Of a stretch of DNA of 64,000 bases, positions 8,508-15,585 are shown in pieces. How positions within the stretch are numbered: the stretch's first letter is position 1; every line of letters starts with the position of its first letter. This DNA comes from Ignavibacteriales bacterium. GTDB lineage: Bacteria; Bacteroidota; Ignavibacteria; UBA10030. The position numbers were made by a program, and so were the translations under genes. A model generated the notes under the pieces. That model did not search any database. It was not told the DNA's origin and saw only the letters and a list, made by a program, of their open reading frames with translations. The stretch covers positions 375,763-439,762 of the forward strand of contig JAPLFQ010000020.1 of assembly GCA_026390595.1 (NCBI GenBank). Direction: 5' to 3'.

Positions 8508-9446
8508 CTAAAGTTGCCTGCGCTTGCCGGGGATCTTGACCACCTTTGCGATCCTGGCAGTCTTCACAGTCTTTGCGACCCTGGCAACCTTGACAGTCTT
8601 TGCGGTCTTGGCAACCCGCGGAGCTTTGACGGTCTTGGAAATCCCAGAACTCTTGTCAGCGGCGGAGGGCGTTTCCGCTCTACCCGTACTGTACCGATCG
8701 AGCTTGAACTCTTCGCCCAGATAGAGCCTCTTGGCTTCCGGGTCGTTGGCCAGGTACTCTGCGGTGCCCGCTTTCAGAATCCTACCCTCGAAGAGAAGAT
8801 ACGAATGGTCCGTAATGGACAAGGTCTCATGGACGTTGTGGTCCGTCACAAGCACACCGATGTTCTTTTCCTTCAGTCTGGTGACGATCTTCATTATTTC
8901 TTCAACTGCGATGGGGTCGATGCCGGCGAACGGTTCGTCAAGCAGCATGAATTTCGGATCGAGTGCCAACGCGCGCGCGATCTCCGTACGGCGACGCTCA
9001 CCCCCTGAGAGCACATATCCTTTGCTCTTGACGAGGTGCGTCAGTCCGAAATCCTCCAGGAGTTGATCGCATTTCTCTTGACGCTCCTTCTTCGAAAGGT
9101 TGCTGATCTCGAGCACTGCAAGCAGATTCTCCTTCACCGTCAGCCGCCGGAAGACAGACGCCTCCTGCGGTAGATAGCCGATCCCCAGACGCGCCCTCTC
9201 ATACATCGGCATCGTCGTAATCTCGGCTTCGTTGAGAAACACCTTTCCCCCGTTCGGTTTGATCATCCCGACAATCATATAAAACGTCGTCGTCTTTCCC
9301 GCGCCATTCGGCCCGAGCAGACCGACGATCTCCCCCTGTCGGACTTGAATGGTCACCTCGTTCACGACGATCCGCTTCTTGTATTTCTTTACGAGAGCCG
9401 AAGAGCGGAGAACATTTGGCTCTGTCTGCGTCACTGTATTAGTCAT
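8508..9446 (-). CDS. lptB: LPS export ABC transporter ATP-binding protein LptB with basic repeat tail
   Basis: This ATPase powers extraction of lipopolysaccharide from the inner membrane through LptFG and its passage to LptC and LptA. From the ATG at 9446 it has 312 residues: Walker A GPNGAGKT at 45-52, Q-loop YLPQE near 91-95, the LptB-type signature LSGGERRR at 146-153, Walker B FMLLDEP at 166-172 and switch His in TDHN near 203. LptB is usually about 240 residues; here residues 271-312 are an added Lys/Ala/Val/Arg tail made of repeats. The start overlaps the ostA-like stop by 8 bases; a longer frame upstream reads through that gene and is rejected. Confidence 0.93.
   Translation of the reverse strand: MTNTVTQTEPNVLRSSALVKKYKKRIVVNEVTIQVRQGEIVGLLGPNGAGKTTTFYMIVGMIKPNGGKVFLNEAEITTMPMYERARLGIGYLPQEASVFRRLTVKENLLAVLEISNLSKKERQEKCDQLLEDFGLTHLVKSKGYVLSGGERRRTEIARALALDPKFMLLDEPFAGIDPIAVEEIMKIVTRLKEKNIGVLVTDHNVHETLSITDHSYLLFEGRILKAGTAEYLANDPEAKRLYLGEEFKLDRYSTGRAETPSAADKSSGISKTVKAPRVAKTAKTVKVARVAKTVKTARIAKVVKIPGKRRQL
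8544..8624 (-). repeat. Three tandem 27-bp repeats coding the LptB basic tail
   Basis: On the + strand the word CTTTGCG recurs at 8544, 8571 and 8598, exactly 27 bp apart, within three similar units; the third is the most diverged. On the coding strand each unit gives nine residues of the type KTVKxARxA. The units differ at scattered bases, so the array is not a fresh duplication. Confidence 0.75.
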
Positions 9447-10752
9447 AAGATTCGTGCACGATGGATAATTGTTTCCGCCGGGGTCGATCGGTGATCCAGC
9501 GAAATCCGTCAAGATTGTAGTCCCTCTCATGTTTCGCAATCATTTTCTCAGGGAAGTATCTCCCCTCGACGCCACCGACGATCTTGATCTTGTTGATCGT
9601 TCCGGCGACGATTTCCATGACGATTCGATCTCCGCTTGAGCGATTGGCGCCGTTTGGCAATGCGCCGTCGAACAGATAGTATAGGCTCGTCGCTGTGCGA
9701 TCGGCATCGATCTGGTTGATCTTTCCTTCATTGAACCGAAGCGTCAACTCTCGGGCAGAGAGTTGATTGAACCTCGTCCTGTTCAGAGAATCAGCCAGCG
9801 AAACGGCCATCGCACGTCCACGCACGTAGACACTCTGCAACTTCCGATTCCGCGTCATGACGACGATGGAATCTCCCGAAACTTGATTCCCGACATTCCA
9901 GACCACTGGCTGCTGCCGGAGGATGATTCGGTCCCTCTTATAGAAATACGTTGCCTCACCGCATCGGGCAGCGAAGTCCGTCCGCGCCATTTCCACCTTG
10001 CCCACAGCAACAAACCGCTGGAGGGAGTCCTGATATGCCTCCATCCGTGACCCGACAATCATCAGCGTATCGAGTCCTCCGTTTGCGGCCGAGTCAATCT
10101 GCATCAGTCGGGGGTTCTTCGGTACGAGGCTGTATTTTTGCTTCTCAAAATGTATCAGTGAGTCGCCAAAAACCGTCAGATTATTCTCCAGGCTCGATAC
10201 CCTGACCTGACCGACAGCAATCGACTTGTCTTCATTCTCGAAGTACGTAAGCTCGTCGGACGTGGTTGTAGAAGCTGAATCGACGATGTGTACGTCGCCG
10301 CGAAAGTACGCACGCTTGTCATTCGCCCAATACTCGCCGTATTTCGAGGTCAGAACCATACGACCGCGGTTGAGACGCACATTGTTTGGCAACACCGTCC
10401 GACGGTCGTTGCCTGAATAGGTTCCTTCTGTCGAAGTCAGCGTCATGCTATCCCGGACGATCTTCACATGGCCGAAGAGGTCCACCACGTTTGTCTGCAA
10501 GTTGCGAAACGCCGAGTCGCACCAGATCTTGATGTCGCCCGATGCCGAAGGCTGCACCATGTGAACGTTCCCAATGAGGGCTTGTATCTGTTGCGCACCT
10601 ATATGCCTGACATTGAGCACGTCGGCGGAGCGAATCTCGAAGTTCTTTTGCTGGGCGGACAATCGGCCCGCGACGACGCCAACCAGGATACACAGCGCAA
10701 CGATAAGCATTTGGAATGCGACACGTGAAGCACGAAACACGAATCTCGACAT
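9439..10752 (-). CDS. OstA/LptA-family periplasmic LPS transport protein
   Basis: A protein of about 437 residues from ATG 10752, beginning with a basic stretch and a hydrophobic signal segment (FQMLIVALCILVGVVAG) followed by SAQQ. The mature part is rich in short beta strands of the OstA/LptA jellyroll type, e.g. GNVHMVQPSAS, CDSAF, VDLFGHVKIVRDS and GEYWANDKRAYFRGDV. It is longer than LptA (about 180 residues), with several jellyroll-like stretches, but I see no LptD barrel. Between lptC and lptB it most likely forms the periplasmic bridge for LPS. ATG at 10854 or 10953 would add 34-67 residues from repeat-like sequence and is less likely. Confidence 0.8.
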   Translation of the reverse strand: MSRFVFRASRVAFQMLIVALCILVGVVAGRLSAQQKNFEIRSADVLNVRHIGAQQIQALIGNVHMVQPSASGDIKIWCDSAFRNLQTNVVDLFGHVKIVRDSMTLTSTEGTYSGNDRRTVLPNNVRLNRGRMVLTSKYGEYWANDKRAYFRGDVHIVDSASTTTSDELTYFENEDKSIAVGQVRVSSLENNLTVFGDSLIHFEKQKYSLVPKNPRLMQIDSAANGGLDTLMIVGSRMEAYQDSLQRFVAVGKVEMARTDFAARCGEATYFYKRDRIILRQQPVVWNVGNQVSGDSIVVMTRNRKLQSVYVRGRAMAVSLADSLNRTRFNQLSARELTLRFNEGKINQIDADRTATSLYYLFDGALPNGANRSSGDRIVMEIVAGTINKIKIVGGVEGRYFPEKMIAKHERDYNLDGFRWITDRPRRKQLSIVHESYD

Positions 10753-10793
10753 CCTGAACAAATCCGAAGCACAAAATCCATACTTCGAAGCAC
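10727..10793. repeat. GAAGCAC-rich intergenic repeat between lptC and ostA-like gene
   Basis: The word GAAGCAC occurs at 10727, 10766 and 10787 within variants of GAAGCACGAAACACGAATC. It overlaps the N-terminal codons of the ostA-like gene and the spacer before it. It resembles low-complexity spacer repeats and makes the ostA-like start uncertain. Confidence 0.45.
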
Positions 10794-10861
10794 GACGTGT
10801 GCCTTTCCCTTTCGGATTGTGGATATCGTATTTGCAGACGGAACCGTCGTGCATCGTAGTT

Positions 10862-11410
10862 TCAATTTCCGCGAACTTGTGCAGTGACCTTGAAAATTCT
10901 GTAATTGCGTAAACGTTGATCCGATTCGAAACCCCGCCCCTGGACATTCTCACGCGGCGACGTCACAGACACATAGTCGTTCGTGTGAACCAACTTATGT
11001 TTGTTGTCCCAGAACAGACGCTCGGTTCGGAGTTTCGTGCTGTCATCCGAGACAACGAGCACATCCCCTTCCGCCTCTATGCTGTACGTCTGTTCGTTCA
11101 CCTTTCCCGTCCTGGCTGTCATCACGGAAGTCTGCTTCCCGACATCGTTGTAGAAAAAGACCGTTATCCCGTCGCTCATTTGCGTTTCCTGCGGACCATC
11201 ATATTTCTGGATGTAACCCGCCAAGATCCTGGCCTGAATATGCCCGGAATCTGAGACGACGATTGTGCTGTTCCAACTCTCCTGCTGTGGGATAGTTTTG
11301 GAATCGAGCCCCGGCAGCACCGACGGCTTGATCTTGTCTTCGCAGCCCGGCGTTGTCATCATCAAGAGAACAGCGGACAATATCCCAGCTATAAGACGCA
11401 GTGCACTCAT
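10862..11410 (-). CDS. lptC: LptC-like LPS export lipoprotein
   Basis: A protein of 182 residues with a lipoprotein signal peptide: hydrophobic residues 4-20 and a lipobox ending in MTTPGC with Cys near 23. The mature part follows the LptC/YrbK pattern, with DGITVFFYN, MTARTGKVNEQ and an EAEGDVLVVSDDSTKLRTERLFWD segment typical of the single jellyroll that receives LPS from LptFG. E. coli LptC is anchored by a transmembrane helix; a lipoprotein form is common in Bacteroidota. The start overlaps the kdsD stop as ATGA. Short families of this type are divergent, so the assignment rests on motif and place. Confidence 0.82.
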   Translation of the reverse strand: MSALRLIAGILSAVLLMMTTPGCEDKIKPSVLPGLDSKTIPQQESWNSTIVVSDSGHIQARILAGYIQKYDGPQETQMSDGITVFFYNDVGKQTSVMTARTGKVNEQTYSIEAEGDVLVVSDDSTKLRTERLFWDNKHKLVHTNDYVSVTSPRENVQGRGFESDQRLRNYRIFKVTAQVRGN

Positions 11411-12387
11411 CCCGCACTCTCGCTCCTCAGACCGGCTTTCACGAGATCATGAAGGTGCAGCATGCCGACCGGACGCTGCTCGTCGTCCACGACAATAAGC
11501 TGCGTGATGGTGTACGACTCCATCTCCTCCAATGCCGTCGCCGCCAGAAGAGATTTGCGAATGGTTTTTGGATTCTTCGACATGGCCTCGGCAGCGGTCA
11601 CGTTGGTCACGTTCTTCGTCCGCTGCAGCAAACGGCGCAGGTCGCCGTCCGTGATAATGCCGCGCAACTTCCCCGTTGCATCGACAACGCACGTTGCTCC
11701 GAGGCGCTTTGACGTCATCTCGACGATTGCGTCCGAAAGTGGAACCTCCTCACGTACAATCGGAACGTTTGGCCCGCCGACCATCATTTCTTCGACCTTG
11801 AGAAGGAGTCTCTTTCCCAGGTTCCCCCCAGGATGAAACATCGCGAATTCCTCTTTCGTGAATCCGCGCTTGTCCAGGAGCGCAACAGCGAGCGCATCGC
11901 CCAGCACCAGCGCAGCCGTCGTCGATGCCGTCGGCGCCAGGTCATGAGGACATGCTTCTTCCTTCACGCTCGCGTCGAGGACGATGTCACTTTGAAGCGC
12001 GAGATGCGATGACGTATTGCCGATCATCGAAATGACCTTTACGCCGATGCGCCGGAAAAGAGGAATCAATTCGCGGATTTCTTCCGTGTCGCCGCTCTTC
12101 GAAAGACAGATCACCACATCTTCCGCCCTCACCATGCCGAGGTCTCCGTGGACCGCATCGGAAGGATGGAGGAAAATCGCAGCGGTACCCGTCGAATTCA
12201 TTGTCGCGACAATCTTGCGGGCGACAAGTCCCGACTTGCCCAGGCCCGTGACGATGACGCGCCCTGTGCAATTGAAGATCAGGTCAACTGCGGCGGAAAA
12301 GTTCTCGTCGATTTTCGATTCGAGGGCCTGAATGGCCTCCGCTTCGATGCGGACGACTTCCTTGCCTCGTCTGATTGCAGTATCCAT
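11407..12387 (-). CDS. kdsD: Arabinose 5-phosphate isomerase KdsD/KpsF
   Basis: This enzyme (326 residues) converts ribulose 5-phosphate to arabinose 5-phosphate, the first step toward Kdo of LPS. The N-terminal SIS domain shows VIVTGLGKSGLVARK (about 44-58), HPSDAVHGDLGM and SKSGDTEEI, with the conserved GxGKSG and SxSGxT sugar-phosphate loops. Two CBS domains follow from about residue 205. The order SIS-CBS-CBS and the length match KdsD/KpsF/GutQ. Presence with kdsC and kdsA in the same operon supports the Kdo role. Confidence 0.95.
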   Translation of the reverse strand: MDTAIRRGKEVVRIEAEAIQALESKIDENFSAAVDLIFNCTGRVIVTGLGKSGLVARKIVATMNSTGTAAIFLHPSDAVHGDLGMVRAEDVVICLSKSGDTEEIRELIPLFRRIGVKVISMIGNTSSHLALQSDIVLDASVKEEACPHDLAPTASTTAALVLGDALAVALLDKRGFTKEEFAMFHPGGNLGKRLLLKVEEMMVGGPNVPIVREEVPLSDAIVEMTSKRLGATCVVDATGKLRGIITDGDLRRLLQRTKNVTNVTAAEAMSKNPKTIRKSLLAATALEEMESYTITQLIVVDDEQRPVGMLHLHDLVKAGLRSESAG

Positions 12388-12429
12388 TCTGTGACTCCGG
12401 AGATAACTGGACCGCGCTCGATTCTACGA

Positions 12430-13206
12430 TCACATCCCTGTCTTTCCCTGCCTGAAGAGCCGGCGCGTGGCTCGTCTGAACCAGTTGAAACCTGCCTCCG
12501 ACTGAACAACCAGAGGTTCCCCCAGAAAAACTTTTGTGCGCAACCTGTTGTAGGACGAAAAGGCGCCCGTCAAGGCCGCGTCGCTGTGCGTATCAAGGTC
12601 GGTGAAAAGGCGCTTTGAATCAGGGACAGTCCTGCGATCCTGCGCCCGGTTCTGAAGCATCAACTCATTGTAGAAACTCGTGACGGGTATCGGGTGATTG
12701 ACTCCGGTCTGAGCGTCAAACACCCAGAGCCGATGATCCTCCGCACAGACAGCGAGAATCAGTGAATGACCTGATACCGTTTTCATCTCCACTTCCCTCA
12801 GAGCAGCGCCACAGTTCGGACAAGGCCGGTTCGGCAGCCATTCCGACAGCGTCCACCGGCGATACGACTCGATTCCGAGGGATAGATCCGCCTCAGAAGG
12901 CCCGGAGATCTCGTATTCCAGCTGGTCCTAAAGACGTTCCCGCACACTGATCGTTACATCCTCTTTCCCAAGTTTCACGGTACCGAATGCGAATATCTGC
13001 GGAAGCGGAGACTCAACGTCAGGCGTCAGACCATGTGAACCGAGGATGTAGTTTCCCTCTTCCCTCCGACCTTTTCCCACAACCATCCATTGACTCACAA
13101 GCCTGCGATACTGAGCGTATCCCGGCCGATCCTCCGGAAGCACCCACAGGAGCAATGCACGCTCGGGCTCCGAGAGTCGACGGGGAAAGGACTCCTCAAG
13201 CCCCAT
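12430..13206 (-). pseudogene. Unknown LPS-cluster gene interrupted by an in-frame TAG
   Basis: One continuous frame of 259 codons is broken by a single TAG at 12928-12930: the first part (13206-12931) codes for 92 residues, the second (12927-12433) for 165. Translation across the stop is natural (VRERL-stop-DQLEYEISG), and the second half holds a single RPCPNCGAAL zinc-knuckle-like motif. A CAG-to-TAG change would restore Gln. The start is well supported: ATG 13206 lies 11 bases after the kdsC stop with AAGGAG seven bases before it. I do not recognise the family. It may be a recent pseudogene, a read-through gene, two proteins, or a sequence error. Confidence 0.6.
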
Positions 13207-13217
13207 GACGGGCTCCT

Positions 13218-13718
13218 TCAGGATTGAGCGTCGAGAATGAGATCGATCACTTCGCGCACGGCGCCTTTACCGCCTGAGCGCACGCAAACATAGTCGACCT
13301 GAGAAAGTACGCGCCGCACCGCGTCCGCAGGAGCAGCTGAGAATCCAACGCACTGGAGCACGGGAAGATCGGGTTCGTCATCTCCCATGTATGCCACCTG
13401 GGAATCGGTGAGTGCCATTTTCTTCTTGATTTTCCCGTAGGCCGCTAGCTTGTTGTCGAGATTCTGGTGGAGTTCCGTGATCCCAAGCTCCTTCGCTCTT
13501 ACTTTGACGATCGATGACACTCTTCCGGTGATGATGCCAACCTTCACGCCCCTTCGCTGGAGCATAACGATTCCGTATCCATCCTTCGTGTTAAACTGCT
13601 TGAGCTCTTCGCCCCGGCCGGAATAATAGATTCCGCCGTCGGTCATCACTCCATCCACATCAAGAAGGAGGAGTCTGATCCTGCGAAGCACTGAGCGTTG
13701 TGGGATTTTCGTTGGCAA
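13218..13718 (-). CDS. kdsC: 3-deoxy-D-manno-octulosonate 8-phosphate phosphatase KdsC
   Basis: A HAD-superfamily phosphatase (166 residues) that hydrolyses Kdo 8-phosphate to free Kdo. Motif I is LLLLDVDGVMTDG with nucleophile and acid Asp near 20 and 22; ITGR is motif II; YMGDDEPDLPVL is motif IV with the metal-binding aspartates. The small size without a cap is typical of tetrameric KdsC. The frame begins at TTG 13718, 17 bases after the kdsA stop; a GTG at 13691 is the alternative, and neither has a good ribosome site. Confidence 0.94.
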   Translation of the reverse strand: MPTKIPQRSVLRRIRLLLLDVDGVMTDGGIYYSGRGEELKQFNTKDGYGIVMLQRRGVKVGIITGRVSSIVKVRAKELGITELHQNLDNKLAAYGKIKKKMALTDSQVAYMGDDEPDLPVLQCVGFSAAPADAVRRVLSQVDYVCVRSGGKGAVREVIDLILDAQS

Positions 13719-13735
13719 GGTCGGTCTTTGAAGGT

Positions 13736-14566
13736 CTACCGCTCTTTCAGATCCTTTTTCACGACGGCGTCGATCGCCATCACCTGCTTGACCAGGTCGT
13801 CAAGCAGATCGAGCCTGAGCTGGCTTGCAGGGTCACTGAGAGCCTTTGACGGGTTCGGATGCGCTTCGACAAAGAGCGCGTCGCATCCGGCTGCGACCCC
13901 GGCCCGCGCAATGGGGAAGATGAATTCGGGCTGACCACCGCTCCGGGTCTTGTCTCCTCCGGGCAACTGGACTGAGTGGGTTGCATCGAGCACAACGGGG
14001 AATCCGAATCGCCTCATAATCGGAAGCGAGCGCATGTCGACAACCAGGTTGTTGTATCCGAATGTCGTGCCGCGTTCCGTCAGGAGCACCTTCTTGTTGC
14101 CGGTCATCGCCACTTTTTCGGCTGCCAGGCGCATATCAGCCGGCGCCAGAAACTGCCCCTTCTTGATATTGACGACTTTTCCCGTTCTCCCGGCGGCCTG
14201 CAGAAGCTCCGTCTGTCGGGACAGAAACGCGGGTATCTGGAGAACGTCCACAACTTGGGCTGCTTTCACCGCGTCTTCTGCGGTGTGGATGTCGGTCAGT
14301 ACCGGTATACCAAACCGCGTACGGACCTCGGCGAGAATCTCGAGGGCATCCTCATCACCTATTGAAACAAAGGAATGAGCGCTTGTGCGGTTTGCTTTCT
14401 TGTAGGAAGACTTGAAGATCAGCGGGATGCCGCGGCGTTCTGCAATGTGAACGATTTTCTCTGCTGTCGAGAGAATCATCTTTCTGCTTTCGACAACGCA
14501 CGGCCCGGCGATCAGGACGAGCGGACCATTGCCACCGATTCGTATGTCACCTATCCGGACTATCAA
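13736..14566 (-). CDS. kdsA: 3-deoxy-8-phosphooctulonate (Kdo 8-phosphate) synthase KdsA
   Basis: This enzyme (276 residues) condenses arabinose 5-phosphate with phosphoenolpyruvate to give Kdo 8-phosphate. Motifs seen are LIAGPCVVES, FKSSYKKANRTS, TDIHT, KKGQFLAP and DATHSVQLPGG, all from the PEP-binding barrel of the KdsA family, which is related to DAHP synthase. The first codon appears to be TTG (14566) behind an AGAGGG stretch; no ATG occurs before the conserved core. A TTG-N20-TAGGTT promoter lies at 14622-14650, making this the likely first gene of the LPS operon. Confidence 0.94.
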   Translation of the reverse strand: MIVRIGDIRIGGNGPLVLIAGPCVVESRKMILSTAEKIVHIAERRGIPLIFKSSYKKANRTSAHSFVSIGDEDALEILAEVRTRFGIPVLTDIHTAEDAVKAAQVVDVLQIPAFLSRQTELLQAAGRTGKVVNIKKGQFLAPADMRLAAEKVAMTGNKKVLLTERGTTFGYNNLVVDMRSLPIMRRFGFPVVLDATHSVQLPGGDKTRSGGQPEFIFPIARAGVAAGCDALFVEAHPNPSKALSDPASQLRLDLLDDLVKQVMAIDAVVKKDLKER

Positions 14567-14621
14567 GAAACCCTCTGGAAAATCGTTCAGAGACTCTTAC
14601 CTGAATGACCCTGTGATTTTT

Positions 14622-14650
14622 AACCTACGAAAAATTGCCACAACAATCAA
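14622..14650 (-). promoter_or_regulatory. Candidate promoter of kdsA operon
   Basis: On the minus strand TTGATT, 17 bases, TAGGTT (equivalently TTG-N20-TAGGTT). It sits 56 bp upstream of the kdsA start, back to back with the ispE promoter. Confidence 0.4.
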
Positions 14651-14673
14651 AAAAGACTGATTTTATTGCTTTC

Positions 14674-14702
14674 TTGCATCTCCTCCGTTATTCACGTATT
14701 TT
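14674..14702 (+). promoter_or_regulatory. Candidate promoter of ispE
   Basis: TTGCAT, 17 bases, TATTTT (TTG-N20-TATTTT), ending 25 bp before the ispE ATG, which predicts a leader of only about 20 bases. No clear Shine-Dalgarno site precedes the ATG. Confidence 0.45.
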
Positions 14703-14727
14703 AGCGTTTGAATATATCTACTTCTGA

Positions 14728-15582
14728 ATGAAAGTCCGGGCATACGCGAAAATCAACCTTGGACTCCACGTCCTCGGTAAGCGATCCGACGGGTATCACT
14801 CCATCGAGACCGTCTTCCGGCTCATTGATCTCTACGACGATTTGGAGATGGTTCAGAACGATCAGGGAATTCAGTTCTCCTCCAACAGACCCGAGCTGTC
14901 TGACGACAACACCAACCTCTGTGTGCGCGCAGCGCACGTCCTCCGGGATCTCACCGGGTGTCACACCGGTGTTGAAATGAAACTGACAAAACGCATCCCC
15001 ATCGGCGCGGGGCTCGGCGGGGGGAGCGCGGATGCGGCAGCCACTCTCCGGGGACTGACAAAACTCTGGTCACTCGACATCAGCCCGGACGAGCTGCAGA
15101 CCATCGGCGAGACGCTGGGATCAGATGTCCCGTTCTTCTTCACAGGACAAACAGCATTCGCCACAGGAAGAGGAGAAATCCTGGAGAGCTTCGTGTTGCC
15201 GCTTCCCTACACCATCCTGGTGGCCACTCCGCCAATCCACGTTTCCACCGCCTGGGCCTATTCCTCACTTCGACTCGCCGAGAACAGAAAACGACCGAAA
15301 TTGAAAGAGCTGCTCTCCGGCAACACTCGCGACATCCCGACGCTTCGCCGGGAGCTTTCGAACGACTTCGAAGCGACGATTTTCGAGAGGCATCCTGAGA
15401 TCGCGAAGCTGAAAGAGGCCTTCATGTCCGGGGGCGCTGACATAGCCCTTATGAGCGGCAGCGGATCGTCTGTGTTCGGGCTTTTTTCTGCTGCCGAAAC
15501 AGCCAGAGGGCTCGCATCTGATCTTTCGAAACAGTATTTCACATCGGTCACAGAGCCGCAGTTCAAACCAGAGATCAACTAA
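14728..15582 (+). CDS. ispE: 4-diphosphocytidyl-2-C-methyl-D-erythritol kinase IspE
   Basis: A GHMP-superfamily kinase (284 residues) that phosphorylates 4-diphosphocytidyl-methylerythritol in the non-mevalonate isoprenoid pathway. The N-terminus AYAKINLGLHVLGKRSDGYH is the family start signature, PIGAGLGGGSADAAA (about 91-105) is the GHMP ATP loop, and LMSGSGSSVFG near 231-241 is the third GHMP motif. Length is normal. It begins a + strand group; the next gene starts 3 bases after its stop. Confidence 0.96.
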   Translation: MKVRAYAKINLGLHVLGKRSDGYHSIETVFRLIDLYDDLEMVQNDQGIQFSSNRPELSDDNTNLCVRAAHVLRDLTGCHTGVEMKLTKRIPIGAGLGGGSADAAATLRGLTKLWSLDISPDELQTIGETLGSDVPFFFTGQTAFATGRGEILESFVLPLPYTILVATPPIHVSTAWAYSSLRLAENRKRPKLKELLSGNTRDIPTLRRELSNDFEATIFERHPEIAKLKEAFMSGGADIALMSGSGSSVFGLFSAAETARGLASDLSKQYFTSVTEPQFKPEIN

Positions 15583-15585
15583 CAA

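Noticed and set aside
12928-12930. Genome-wide recoding of TAG as Gln
   Set aside because: Two in-frame TAG codons sit where Gln would fit (12928 and 47963), but TAG ends lptB, kdsA, ridA, meaB and lepB with proper overlaps or short gaps to the next gene, and one of the two cases is in an obvious pseudogene.
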